From Streptomyces luteogriseus (GTDB lineage Bacteria; Actinomycetota; Actinomycetes; Streptomycetales; Streptomycetaceae): DNA of 64,000 bases. The notes below the pieces were generated by a model. It was not told the origin of the DNA, searched no databases, and saw nothing but the letters and a program-made list of their open reading frames with translations. This document shows, piece after piece, positions 52,517 through 60,581 of this stretch (positions are counted from its first letter, which is position 1; each line of letters opens with the position of its first letter). The translations under genes were made by a program, and so were the position numbers. The stretch is from positions 248,001 through 312,000 of the forward strand of contig NZ_JACHMS010000001.1 in NCBI RefSeq assembly GCF_014205055.1, in the 5' to 3' direction.

Positions 52517-53284
52517 TCAGTGGAGCACCAGGTGGACGAGGGCGACCGTGCCGACCGACACGATCAGGGTCCGCAGCACGGCCGGGCTGAAGCGGCGGCC
52601 CGTTCTGGCTCCGATGAGGCCGCCGAGTGCCGATCCGGCGGCGATGAGCACGACGGCCGTCCAGTCGAAGTGGGCGAAGAACAGAAACAGCACGGCCGCG
52701 ACGGAGTTGACGACGGCGGCCAGCACGTTCTTCACGGCGTTGAGCCGCTGGAGCGTCTCGTCGAGCAGCATGCCCATCAAGGAGACGTAGATGATGCCCT
52801 GCGCGGCGGAGAAGTAGCCGCCGTAGACGCTGGCCAGCGTCAGCCCGGCGAACAGCAGAGGTCCGCCGTCACGGCGCACCGGGCTCTTTCCCGCCTCGCG
52901 ACGGCGGCGCACCCGCTTCGCGATCCAGGGCTGGCACGCCACCAGGACCAGGGCCAGGCCCACCAGGACCGGCACGATCCGTTCGAACGCCGTGACGGGC
53001 AGGGTCAGCAGCAGCACGGCACCCGCGAGGCCGCCCAGCACGGCGCCGATGCCGAGCAGCAGGACGCGCCGGCCCTGGCCGCGCAGTTCCTCGCGGTAGC
53101 CGAAGACCGCACTGATGGAACCGGGGACCAGACCCAGGCCGTTGGACACCGTGGCCGTGACCGGGGGCAGTCCGGTGGCGAGCAGGACCGGAAACGTGAT
53201 CAGCGTTCCCGAGCCGACGACGGCGTTGACCGCCCCGGCACCCGTGCCGGCGGCGAGCACGGCGGCCATCTCCCAGGGCGTCAC
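52517..53284 (-). CDS. TauE/SafE family transporter (second copy)
   Basis: The product has 255 residues. The N-terminal GAVNAVVGSGTLITFPVLLATGLPPVTATVSNG motif and the repeat YGGYFSAAQGIIYVSLMGMLLDETLQRLNAVKN are characteristic of the family's YfcA-like branch. About eight helices. It differs clearly from the copy at 396-1148 and has no rhodanese or CsoR neighbours. Substrate may be an organosulfonate or another small anion. The GTG start at 53284 is used. It is a single minus-strand gene. Confidence 0.88.
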   Translation of the reverse strand: MTPWEMAAVLAAGTGAGAVNAVVGSGTLITFPVLLATGLPPVTATVSNGLGLVPGSISAVFGYREELRGQGRRVLLLGIGAVLGGLAGAVLLLTLPVTAFERIVPVLVGLALVLVACQPWIAKRVRRRREAGKSPVRRDGGPLLFAGLTLASVYGGYFSAAQGIIYVSLMGMLLDETLQRLNAVKNVLAAVVNSVAAVLFLFFAHFDWTAVVLIAAGSALGGLIGARTGRRFSPAVLRTLIVSVGTVALVHLVLH

Positions 53285-53400
53285 GCCGCCGCTCCGCCGG
53301 GTGTGCCCTTCCAGGTGAGGTTCATGGGGTCACGCTAGAGGGTGGGTGCTTCGGCGGCCGTCGAAGGGTGCCGGTGCGCGGCCCGGCCGGACACGCGGAA

Positions 53401-53432
53401 CGGCGGCGGGATCCGAGGGGATCCCGCCGCCG
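53401..53432. terminator. 14-bp stem hairpin
   Basis: CGGCGGCGGGATCC pairs perfectly with GGATCCCGCCGCCG over the loop GAGG. It lies 37 bases past the stop of the minus-strand DUF1996 gene (53469) and upstream of the TauE/SafE start, so it should end the DUF1996 transcript. Confidence 0.8.
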
Positions 53433-53468
53433 TCCCCGGCTCGCACCGGGGCCTGACTGTCAGCCGCC

Positions 53469-55586
53469 TCACATGTGACTGCGCCTCACCCGGCGGAGAA
53501 CGACGAAGCCCGCGATGACCAGCACGGCACCCGCCGCGGCCGGCCAGAGCTGGGCGCCGGTGTCGGCCAGGCCGCCCCCGCCGACCGCCTGCGGCTCCGT
53601 CCGGGACGGGGCCGACGGGGTCGGGGCGGCACTGGTCGCCTGACCGACGGCCTGGGAGTCGCCGAGACCGTCGGTGTCCTCGTCGTCGCCGTTCTTCGAA
53701 CCGCCGCCCTGCCCGGCGGCGTTGCCACCGCCGGCGGAGGCGGTCGCCTTCACCTCCGGCCGGGCGCCACCGGGAGCCGTGGAGGCGTCGCCGGGCTCCG
53801 GCTTGTCCGCCGGGGGCTCTGCGGCGTCACCCTTGCCGTCGCCACCGTCGCCACCCTCGTCGCCGTTGTCGCCGTTGTCGGCGGGCTTGCCGCCGCCGTT
53901 CCCGTTCTGCGGGGCGTCGGGCGTCTTGGTCGGCTGCTCCTGAGGGGCCTCAGGCGCCTTCGTCGGCTCCTCCTGAGGGGCCTCGGGGGTCTTCGTCGGC
54001 TCCTCCTGCGGGGCCTCCGGCGTCTTGGTCGGCTCCTCCTGGGGCTCCTCGCCCGGTGCCGGGTCCTGTCCACCGTCCGCTCCGGCGCCGCACTGACGGC
54101 CGTCGTTGATGCAGTCGACCATCTCCCCCATCAGATCCTCGTCGAAGATGTTGATGAAGTCGCCGTGGTCGGTGACCGGCTTGTGCAGCTGCTCCGGGAA
54201 GGAGTCGACCGCGAACAGCGGTGTCGTACGGCCGCCGTCCTGCAGGCTCGGCGCGTCGATGTCGTAGACGATGCGCTGGACCAGCTGCGGGATGGGACGG
54301 AAGCCGGACGGGCAGTTCCCGGCGGCGTCCGTGAACGCCACGTGGGTGCGGTGGTTGGCGCTGTCGATGTTGCGGCCGTCCCAGCAGCTCTGGAACTTGA
54401 AGGTCCGTACGACGTCGCTGCCCTGGGGGCACAGCGGATACTTGTCCTTCAGCTGCCGGTCCTCGAAGCCGGTGCAGCTCCAGGAGGCGTTGGCGTTGGC
54501 CGGGCCGTTCACGAACGACTTGGCGTCGCCGGTGATGATGCGCAGCAGCCGCGGCATGGCCGTGACCTTCTCGCGCGGGTTGCCGACGAACGTCAGCGTG
54601 ACCTGCTTCGGCGTGACGATCTCGCCGGCGTTGCCCTCGATGCCGCCGCCCGGCTTCTGGGCGTCCTGCTCCTGAGCACCGTTCTGCAGGCGCACCACGG
54701 GCCAGTAGTAGGACGACTTGTCGCCCTGGTCGTCGCAGCTGGTCTCGGCCTTCGCGAGGTCCTGGTCGCTGGCGAAGGCGTTGTTGGACTGGTTGCCGAC
54801 GTAGTCGTGGAAGTGGTGGGCCCCATTGGTGACGCCCGGCGCGGCGATGATGTTGTCGGAGTTGAACAGACCGTTCTCGTTCACACCGCAACTGGTGGCG
54901 AAGGAACCGCCGGACGCACCGGCCTTGTCGTCCGCGTTGGGCTGGACGCTCTTGATGTCCGCGAAGTCGGCGGCGACGGGGCCGTTGCCCGCCTGCCCGC
55001 CGTTGGCGCCCTGTCCCTGGCCGTTCCCCTGCTCCTGGCCGGCCTGGCCCTGCTCCTCGGACGGCTGTTCGTCGCCGTCCTGGCCTTCGCCCTGTGCGGG
55101 CGCCTCGTTGCCGTCCTCGACGGTGCAGGCGGCGAGGGCTTCGAGGCCTTCGGGGCGGTCCCCGACGCGGTCGATGGCGATCGCGATCCGCTCGAGGGTC
55201 GCGGCCCTCTTCTCCTTCAACGGGTTCACGACCGCGTTGTCGGCGAAACCGGGATCCTGCTGCACCTGCTGCGCAGATTCGCTCAGCCGTTGATAGGCCT
55301 TGGCGATCTGCTCGTCCAGCAGGGCGAGTTCCTTGTCGACCTCCCCCCGCGCCTGTTCGGGGACCGAGGTCAGCTTGCTGCCGACGTCGGGGCAGTCGAT
55401 CGTGGCGCCCGCGGTCCGAACCCCCGTGTCGGACCGCGTCTGGGCGGAGTCGCCGCCCGAACCCCCGTCCGTGGCGGAGGCGTAGACGTTCGCGGCCATC
55501 AGGCCGCCTCCGCCCAGGATCAGTGCGAATGCGGCGAAGGTCGCGCGTCGTGGGCCGGTAGGGCGTCTTCGCGTGTTGCGTCCCAA
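53469..55586 (-). CDS. DUF1996 cell-wall protein with LAxTG sorting signal
   Basis: The product has 705 residues. A signal peptide ([22 protein letters not shown]) starts it, followed by a coiled region (about 65-135) and a QGQG-rich linker. The DUF1996 domain (about 205-480) includes [46 protein letters not shown] and [13 protein letters not shown]. Then come four PQEEPTK(T/A)PEA repeats, a Gly-rich stalk and LADTG-helix-RRVRR, a sortase E type sorting signal. It would be anchored to peptidoglycan. TTG 55586 is the start, with AGGAGAG upstream. Related domains occur in fungal and actinobacterial secreted proteins; the role is unknown. Confidence 0.87.
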   Translation of the reverse strand: MGRNTRRRPTGPRRATFAAFALILGGGGLMAANVYASATDGGSGGDSAQTRSDTGVRTAGATIDCPDVGSKLTSVPEQARGEVDKELALLDEQIAKAYQRLSESAQQVQQDPGFADNAVVNPLKEKRAATLERIAIAIDRVGDRPEGLEALAACTVEDGNEAPAQGEGQDGDEQPSEEQGQAGQEQGNGQGQGANGGQAGNGPVAADFADIKSVQPNADDKAGASGGSFATSCGVNENGLFNSDNIIAAPGVTNGAHHFHDYVGNQSNNAFASDQDLAKAETSCDDQGDKSSYYWPVVRLQNGAQEQDAQKPGGGIEGNAGEIVTPKQVTLTFVGNPREKVTAMPRLLRIITGDAKSFVNGPANANASWSCTGFEDRQLKDKYPLCPQGSDVVRTFKFQSCWDGRNIDSANHRTHVAFTDAAGNCPSGFRPIPQLVQRIVYDIDAPSLQDGGRTTPLFAVDSFPEQLHKPVTDHGDFINIFDEDLMGEMVDCINDGRQCGAGADGGQDPAPGEEPQEEPTKTPEAPQEEPTKTPEAPQEEPTKAPEAPQEQPTKTPDAPQNGNGGGKPADNGDNGDEGGDGGDGKGDAAEPPADKPEPGDASTAPGGARPEVKATASAGGGNAAGQGGGSKNGDDEDTDGLGDSQAVGQATSAAPTPSAPSRTEPQAVGGGGLADTGAQLWPAAAGAVLVIAGFVVLRRVRRSHM

Positions 55587-55752
55587 GGGTGCTCTCCTGC
55601 GCTTGTGGCGTGCCGGGCATGAAAATCCCCTCGCCCCATACGTACGGGAGCACCGGTGTGTTCACTCACCTCGAAAATTTTCGGAGAACTCTCATGAAGC
55701 CCGCACCGGACCGGGCCCCGCCGGACGGCTCCGTCCGGCGGGGAGGCGCAGG

Positions 55753-56433
55753 TCAGCGGAAGTTCACGTCACTGCACAGGAAGTAGGTCTGGTCCATGTG
55801 CGAGGCCTGCCAGACCGTGTAGACGACGTGCCGGCCGCTGAGTCCCGAAGTGCTCACGGGAATCTCGTAGTTCTGGCTGGGCGCGTACCTGCCGGTGCGC
55901 TTGACGAGCTGGAGGTCGTTCCAGGTCAGCGGCTGGGTGGTGGGGTCGAAGCCCTGCCGCGTGACGTACACCAGGAAGTAGTCGGCGCCGTGACTGGCCT
56001 GGTCGTGGAGCTTCACCGTGAAGGTGCCGGTGATGTCCGTGGTCTTCCAGGGGCCGACCGCGTCGAGGGAGTTGTACCGGCCGCCCTCGGTCCGTCCGCC
56101 GCTGCACAGCTGGCCGTTGGGAACGGCCGCGGGGAAGTTCCCGCCGGAGCCGTTGCGGTACAGGCCGTTCCAGTTCCACATGGCGTTGGGGTTGTCCTGC
56201 CACGCCTGCCAGCACATGGGGTCCAGGCGGGCCATCTCGGGGTTCTGGAAGTCGCTTCCCCAGCGCAGCCAGCAGCCGTAGTTGCGGGAAGCCGGGTCGA
56301 CGACCGAGCCGTGCGCGACGGCCGTGCCGCTCCAGGGGATCAGGCTGAGCAGTGCGGCGACCAGGACGCTCAGGGCGAGCGCGGGACGGGACCTCGGCCC
56401 GGAGGCACGCTTCTCATGGCCATGACAATTCAT
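55753..56433 (-). CDS. AA10 lytic polysaccharide monooxygenase
   Basis: The product has 226 residues. The signal peptide ends at AVA-40, so mature His41 (HGSVVDPASR) is the N-terminal copper ligand; the second histidine is His148 in ASHGADYFLVYV. The ending VWQASHMDQTYFLCSDVNF carries the conserved aromatic axial residue. Six cysteines can form disulfides. It cleaves chitin or cellulose oxidatively outside the cell. There is no extra binding module. The CebR-type box at 56511-56524, 78 bases upstream of the start, favours a cellulose-linked function. The 5' side also has a long leader between 56434 and 56510. Confidence 0.93.
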   Translation of the reverse strand: MNCHGHEKRASGPRSRPALALSVLVAALLSLIPWSGTAVAHGSVVDPASRNYGCWLRWGSDFQNPEMARLDPMCWQAWQDNPNAMWNWNGLYRNGSGGNFPAAVPNGQLCSGGRTEGGRYNSLDAVGPWKTTDITGTFTVKLHDQASHGADYFLVYVTRQGFDPTTQPLTWNDLQLVKRTGRYAPSQNYEIPVSTSGLSGRHVVYTVWQASHMDQTYFLCSDVNFR

Positions 56434-56510
56434 GATCTCTCACTTTCGGGTGTGGGGGGGGTGACGCCTGCGACCATGCCTGCGTTTCCGTTTTCGATCA
56501 TGTTTCGATA

Positions 56511-56524
56511 TGGGAGCGCTCCCA
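56511..56524. promoter_or_regulatory. CebR box upstream of the LPMO gene
   Basis: TGGGAGCGCTCCCA is the exact palindromic CebR operator known from Streptomyces cellulose/cello-oligosaccharide genes. It lies 78 bases upstream of the LPMO start, in the promoter position. The regulator is not in the window. Confidence 0.88.
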
Positions 56525-56588
56525 TCCACACAGACTGCACCCGACGGCGCGGGTCGGCAATGGGCGAATCGCGCCACTTCCGTATCGG

Positions 56589-57221
56589 TCAGAGCCGGTC
56601 GCTTTCCTTCGTTGTGCGTCCGAGGTAGGTGGCCTCGCCCGGCTCGGGGACGTCGATCTCCTCGAAGCCCATGCGGTCGTAGAAGGCCCTGGCCCGGGTG
56701 TTGGCGGTCGCCATGGAGAGGTGGACGGCCGGCACCCCCCTGTCCTGGAGGGCCCGCAGGAACGTCCGCATCAGGCGGCGCCCGTGACCGCGGCCCTGCC
56801 AGCCGGGCAGCAGGTCGATGTGCAGATGCGCGGGGTGGCCGGCCAGTTCGGGCAGCACCATCCGCTCGGGGTGGTGCAGCAGGCCCGCGATCGCCTCGTC
56901 CGGGGTGCGCGGCGGCCGGGGCGGTGCCGGGTAGCGGCCGGCCACCAGGGGCAGCCACGTGGTGCGGAAGGCCTCGGCGAAGCGGGGGGTGTCGGCCGTG
57001 CCGAGGATGTAGCCGACCGCCCGCCCCCGCCCGTCGTCCAGCACGAAGGCGAGGTGCGGCTCCAGATGGACGTACGGCGCGGCGAAGGTCACCGGGAAGA
57101 TGCCCGGGTCCGCGTAGTGGGGGCGGCTGTCCTCGCCGTGGTGCGCGGTGCGGACGCAGATGTCCTCGAGCGCGGGACGGTCTTCGGGGCGGTACGGGCG
57201 AATGGCGGGCGACGTGGTCAT
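56589..57221 (-). CDS. GNAT acetyltransferase (O-GlcNAcase-associated type)
   Basis: The product has 210 residues from ATG 57221. It opens IRPYRPEDRPALEDICVRTAH, and the acetyl-CoA loop GWQGRGHGRRLMRTFL (about residues 145-160) is clear. PYVHLEPHLAFVLDDG and LHIDLLPGWQGRG, and NTRARAFYDRMGFEEI, resemble the acetyltransferase-like domain found with bacterial O-GlcNAcases. The acceptor is unknown. A near-perfect CebR box lies 20 bases upstream of the start, so expression may follow cellulose availability with the LPMO gene next to it. Confidence 0.85.
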   Translation of the reverse strand: MTTSPAIRPYRPEDRPALEDICVRTAHHGEDSRPHYADPGIFPVTFAAPYVHLEPHLAFVLDDGRGRAVGYILGTADTPRFAEAFRTTWLPLVAGRYPAPPRPPRTPDEAIAGLLHHPERMVLPELAGHPAHLHIDLLPGWQGRGHGRRLMRTFLRALQDRGVPAVHLSMATANTRARAFYDRMGFEEIDVPEPGEATYLGRTTKESDRL

Positions 57222-57240
57222 GGCTGCATCGTGCCGGGCA

Positions 57241-57254
57241 TGGGAGCGCTCCCT
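57241..57254. promoter_or_regulatory. second CebR-type box
   Basis: TGGGAGCGCTCCCT matches the CebR palindrome in 13 of 14 bases. It lies 20 bases upstream of the GNAT gene and 80 bases upstream of the divergent YihY gene, so it could block either promoter. Position favours the GNAT gene. Confidence 0.72.
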
Positions 57255-57333
57255 CAACCTCGTTCGGAGCAGCGGGGGCATCCGGCTCGAACGAGCGCGG
57301 CTTAAGCCCGCGGCCCGGGGTTACCCGGCTCAC

Positions 57334-58461
57334 ATGGTGAAGCTGCATATTCCGGGACGTAAAGAGCACGAAGAGGCCGAGGCCCCGCCTGCGGAGAGCA
57401 CGCGCTCCGGGCCCGAGGCGGACCGCCGGGAGGTGTCCGAGGCCGAACGCCCTGATGCCCCCGCCCCCGCTTCCGAGGAGCCCGGGCCGGGCCCCGAGGT
57501 GGAGCGCGCGGCGCCGGACTCGTTGGCCGAGATGCCCCGGAAGTCGTGGGGCGCGGTGCTGAAGGGCAGCCTGCGGGAGTTCAAGGACGACGAGCTGACC
57601 GACCGGGCGGCCGCACTGACGTACTACGGCGTGCTGGCGATGTTCCCGGCGTTGCTGGTGCTGGTGTCGATGCTGGGCCTCACCGGCCGGTCGACCACGG
57701 ACAAGGTCACCGAGAACGTCCGTGAGCTCGTGCCCGGCTCGGCGGGCGACATCATCACCCGGGCCGTCGACCAGCTGCAGGGCAACGCCGGCATCGGCTC
57801 GCTGATGGCGATCGTCGGTCTGGTGCTGGCGGTGTGGTCGGCGTCCGGCTACGTGGGGGCGTTCATCCGCTCCGCCAACGCCGTCTACGACATGCCCGAG
57901 GGCCGGCCGGTGTGGAAGCTGCTGCCGATGCGGGTGGGCGTGACGGTCGTGCTGCTGGTGATGGCCGTCATCAGCGCGCTGATCGTGGTGTTCTCGGGCG
58001 GGCTGGCGCAGCAGGCCGGAGACGCCCTGGGCATCGGCGACACCGCGCTGACGGTGTGGTCGATCGCCAAGTGGCCCGTCCTGGTCCTGCTGGTCGTGAT
58101 GATGATCGCGATCCTGTACTGGGCGGCGCCGAACGCCAAGGTGAAGGGGTTCCGCTGGATCACTCCGGGCAGTTTCCTGGCCCTGCTGATCTGGATGGTC
58201 GCCTCCGCCGGCTTCGCGGTCTACGTGGCCAACTTCGCCTCGTACAACAAGACCTACGGCACGATGGCCGGTGTCATCGTCTTCCTCGTCTGGCTGTGGA
58301 TCACCAATCTGGCGATCCTGCTGGGTCTGGAGTTCGACGCGGAGACGACGCGGCAGCGGGCCATCGCCGGCGGGCATCCGCCCGAGGCCGAGCCGTACAC
58401 CCAGCCGCGTGACACCCGGGCGTGGGACGAGCAGGACCGGCGCCGGCTGGACGAGACCTGA
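57334..58461 (+). CDS. YihY/BrkB family membrane protein
   Basis: The product has 375 residues. An acidic, proline-rich N-terminal tail (about 1-75) precedes LREFKDDELTDRAAALTYYGVLAMFPALLVLVSMLG, the signature of the family (DxxxxRAAALTYYxxxxxFP). Six helices follow; WSASGYVGAFIRSANAVYDMPEGRPVWK and YGTMAGVIVFLVWLWITNLAILLG are conserved. It has been called ribonuclease BN wrongly in the past; the real function is likely in membrane transport or envelope structure. The C-terminus is charged. ATG 57334 has no strong ribosome site. Confidence 0.88.
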   Translation: MVKLHIPGRKEHEEAEAPPAESTRSGPEADRREVSEAERPDAPAPASEEPGPGPEVERAAPDSLAEMPRKSWGAVLKGSLREFKDDELTDRAAALTYYGVLAMFPALLVLVSMLGLTGRSTTDKVTENVRELVPGSAGDIITRAVDQLQGNAGIGSLMAIVGLVLAVWSASGYVGAFIRSANAVYDMPEGRPVWKLLPMRVGVTVVLLVMAVISALIVVFSGGLAQQAGDALGIGDTALTVWSIAKWPVLVLLVVMMIAILYWAAPNAKVKGFRWITPGSFLALLIWMVASAGFAVYVANFASYNKTYGTMAGVIVFLVWLWITNLAILLGLEFDAETTRQRAIAGGHPPEAEPYTQPRDTRAWDEQDRRRLDET

Positions 58462-58471
58462 CCCGCGGTGG

Positions 58472-58924
58472 TCAGGCCGTGAGTCCGGCGGCCACCGTCG
58501 CACCCAGTTCCCAGCACCGCTCGAGGTCGCCCTTGTCCGGCTCGCCGGTCACGGTGACGGCCTCGGCGGTGCGGCGCCAGCCGAGGCCCGTGGTGACCGA
58601 CTCGATCCCGCGTACCGCTCCGGTGACGTCGTTGCCGCCGTGCACCCAGTAGCCGAAGGGCCGTCCGCGCGTGGCGTCCAGGCAGGGGTAGTAGACCTGG
58701 TCGAAGAAGTGCTTGAGGGCGCCGGACATGTAGCCGAGGTTCGCGGGCGTGCCGAGGAGGAAGCCGTCGGCGGCGAGGACGTCCGAGGCGGTGGCGGACA
58801 ACGCGGGCACGCGGACGACCCGGACGTTCTCGATCTCGGGATCCGTCGCCCCGGAGACGACGGCTTCGAACATCGCCTGGCAGTGGGGCGAGGGCGTGTG
58901 ATGGACGATCAGCAAGGTGGCCAC
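58472..58924 (-). CDS. flavodoxin-like NAD(P)H-dependent oxidoreductase
   Basis: The product has 150 residues. ATLLIVHHTPSPHCQAMFEAV is the FMN phosphate loop, LAADGFLLGTPANLGYMSGALKHFFDQ the second, and RPFGYWVHGGNDVTGAVRGIESV the third, as in flavodoxin/WrbA-like proteins. It would carry FMN and reduce quinones or act as an electron carrier. The GTG start at 58924 is in front of the sequence. It is convergent with the YihY gene, 10 bases apart at the stops. Confidence 0.85.
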   Translation of the reverse strand: MATLLIVHHTPSPHCQAMFEAVVSGATDPEIENVRVVRVPALSATASDVLAADGFLLGTPANLGYMSGALKHFFDQVYYPCLDATRGRPFGYWVHGGNDVTGAVRGIESVTTGLGWRRTAEAVTVTGEPDKGDLERCWELGATVAAGLTA

Positions 58925-58962
58925 GGCACCTGACCTTGCCGTCCGGGCACTCGTGGCGCAAG

Positions 58963-59000
58963 CCCGGGCCCCGTCACCGCGCGCGGTGACGGGGCCCGGG
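58963..59000. terminator. perfect 38-base palindrome
   Basis: The 19 bases 58963-58981 are fully complementary to 58982-59000 without spacer, so the real RNA stem would be about 17 bp with a small loop. It lies 51 bases past the stop of the minus-strand DUF3618 gene (59052) and before the flavodoxin gene. A terminator is the likely role. Confidence 0.75.
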
Positions 59001-59051
59001 TGCCGCTGTCGCTCAGCGATCGCCGCGACGGCGCGTCCGCAAGCGGACCAC

Positions 59052-59483
59052 TCAGCGGTTGCCGCGGCGGCGGATCAGCAGGCAGGCCACGAGAACGGCG
59101 CCCGCGCCGGCCAGCAGGGCGGCCCGGTGGTCGCGCACCTGCTGCGGGGCCTTGTCCTGCCAGACCTGCTCGGCCTGTGCGGCCTTCTCCTTCGCGCCCT
59201 GAGCGGCGGCGGCGCCCTTCTCCTTCACCGGCTCGGGGAGCTTCTCCTCCACGGTGTGGGCGACGTGCGCGGCCTTGGCCCTGGCCTGTCCGCTCCATTC
59301 CTGAGCCTTGGCCCCGGCCTGTTCCCTGACCGCGACGGCCTTCTCACGGGCTCGGGTCTTGACGTCGGCCCGGTCCGCCAGGGCCTGGACGGTGTCGCCG
59401 AGTTCGTGGCGGGTGTGCTCGACCTGCTCGCGCAGCTCTTCCTGGCTGCGGGCGGTCGGCTCGTCGTGCGGAGGCTGGGTCAT
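59052..59483 (-). CDS. DUF3618 domain protein
   Basis: The product has 143 residues. The N-terminal QEELREQVEHTRHELGDTVQALADRADVK is the DUF3618 motif. A long alanine/lysine/glutamate helix (about 45-115) resembles an LEA-like coiled coil, followed by one transmembrane helix (AALLAGAGAVLVACLLI) and a basic end. It probably sits on the membrane with the helical part in the cytoplasm. Its ATG overlaps the stop of the upstream holin-like gene as ATGA, so the two are co-translated. Confidence 0.85.
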   Translation of the reverse strand: MTQPPHDEPTARSQEELREQVEHTRHELGDTVQALADRADVKTRAREKAVAVREQAGAKAQEWSGQARAKAAHVAHTVEEKLPEPVKEKGAAAAQGAKEKAAQAEQVWQDKAPQQVRDHRAALLAGAGAVLVACLLIRRRGNR

Positions 59484-59923
59484 CGTTGTGCACTCTCCTT
59501 GATCTCGGCCACGTCGGCCTTCACGCTGTCGATGGTCCGCTGCGGGGCGGGCGGGGTGGCGCTGCGCACCTGCTTGCGGCCGGCCAGCGCCGTCAGGCCC
59601 GTGGCGACGGCCAGTACGCCGGTGACGATCAGCGCCGCCGCCCACACCGGCAGCGGTACGGCCAGGGCGGCGATCACTGTGGCGACCAGGGCCTGCAGGG
59701 TGACGAAGCCGAGTACGCCGGCTCCGCCGAACAGACCGCCGCCCTTGCCGAAGCGCTTGCCCTTCTCGGTCATCTCCGCCTGGGCGAGGCGCATCTCGCC
59801 GCGCACCAGGTCGGTCAGTTGCTCGGTGGCCCGTTGCACCAGCTCGCCCACCGGCTCGTCCCCGGCCGCTGCCGCGCTCCCCGGTCGGGGTGCGGCGGGG
59901 GCCGTGCGGTGTGTCTCCGTCAT
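59480..59923 (-). CDS. Actinobacterial holin-X/phage-holin-family membrane protein
   Basis: The product has 147 residues. GELVQRATEQLTDLVRGEMRLAQAEM precedes two transmembrane helices (about 75-92 and 94-112), the pattern of the Phage_holin_3_6 family, found widely in actinobacterial chromosomes near DUF3618 genes. No phage gene is near, so lysis is not its role. It may shape or tether the membrane under stress. Translational coupling with DUF3618 (4-base overlap) implies a complex or shared control. ATG 59923 is used. Confidence 0.86.
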   Translation of the reverse strand: MTETHRTAPAAPRPGSAAAAGDEPVGELVQRATEQLTDLVRGEMRLAQAEMTEKGKRFGKGGGLFGGAGVLGFVTLQALVATVIAALAVPLPVWAAALIVTGVLAVATGLTALAGRKQVRSATPPAPQRTIDSVKADVAEIKESAQR

Positions 59924-60071
59924 GGCGATCACCTCCCGGTCCGTAGTTCCTGGCCGAGTACCAGCGACAGCGGAAAAGACACCTGGTCGGACAAGTTGCG
60001 ATGACGAAGAGTGAACGGCGCGGGATCCGGTACCCGTGCGTCGCTCACACACGAGAGAGGGAGGTTTCGCC

Positions 60072-60521
60072 TTGTCGCAGGTAGAGGAATCCATCGAGGT
60101 CCGCGTGCCGGTGCACACCGCGTACGACCAGTGGACGCAGTTCGAGTCCTTCCCCGAGTTCATGGACGGCGTCGAGCGCATCGAGCAGCGCACCGACACC
60201 CTCACGCACTGGGTGACGAAGGTCGGCGGGCAGGCGCGGGAGTTCGACGCGGAGATCACCGAGCAGGTCCCGGACGAGCGCGTCGCCTGGACCACCGTGG
60301 GCGGCGAGGCGCGGCAGGCCGGTGTGGTGACGTTCCATCGCATCCAGGACGACACGACCAAGGTCATGCTGCAGATGGACTTCGACCCCAGTGGCGTGGC
60401 CGAGACCGTCGGCGACAAGCTCGGGTTCGTGAAGCGGCAGGTCTCCGGTGATCTGAAGCGGTTCAAGGAGTTCATGGAGGCCCGCGGGACGGAGACGGGC
60501 GCCTGGCGCGGCGTGGTCTGA
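60072..60521 (+). CDS. SRPBCC (START-like) family protein
   Basis: The product has 149 residues. IEVRVPVHTAYDQWTQFESFPEFMDGVERIEQ, FDAEITEQVPDERVAWTTVGG and a C-terminal helix GDLKRFKEFMEARGTETGAWRG match the SRPBCC protein at 20871-21359 closely. TTG 60072 is the start; GGGAGG lies seven bases before it. The fold binds a hydrophobic ligand. It is divergent from the holin/DUF3618 pair, and the gene set resembles general stress loci of Streptomyces. A hairpin follows at once. Confidence 0.87.
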   Translation: MSQVEESIEVRVPVHTAYDQWTQFESFPEFMDGVERIEQRTDTLTHWVTKVGGQAREFDAEITEQVPDERVAWTTVGGEARQAGVVTFHRIQDDTTKVMLQMDFDPSGVAETVGDKLGFVKRQVSGDLKRFKEFMEARGTETGAWRGVV

Positions 60522-60530
60522 CCAGGTGTG

Positions 60531-60567
60531 AGGAGGCCGCCACCACTGCGTGTGGTGGCGGCCTCCT
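60531..60567. terminator. 16-bp stem hairpin
   Basis: AGGAGGCCGCCACCAC pairs perfectly with GTGGTGGCGGCCTCCT over the loop TGCGT. It lies between the SRPBCC stop (60521) and the convergent ATPase stop (60582) and can terminate both. Confidence 0.85.
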
Positions 60568-60581
60568 GCTGTGCCCGTGCG

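Noticed and set aside
53475..55622. A long plus-strand open frame over the DUF1996 gene
   Set aside because: It mirrors the repeats and low-complexity linker of the real gene; no start signal or domain.
59480..59923. Prophage signal from the holin-family gene
   Set aside because: This family is chromosomal in actinobacteria and coupled to DUF3618; no phage structural, integrase or lysin genes are near.
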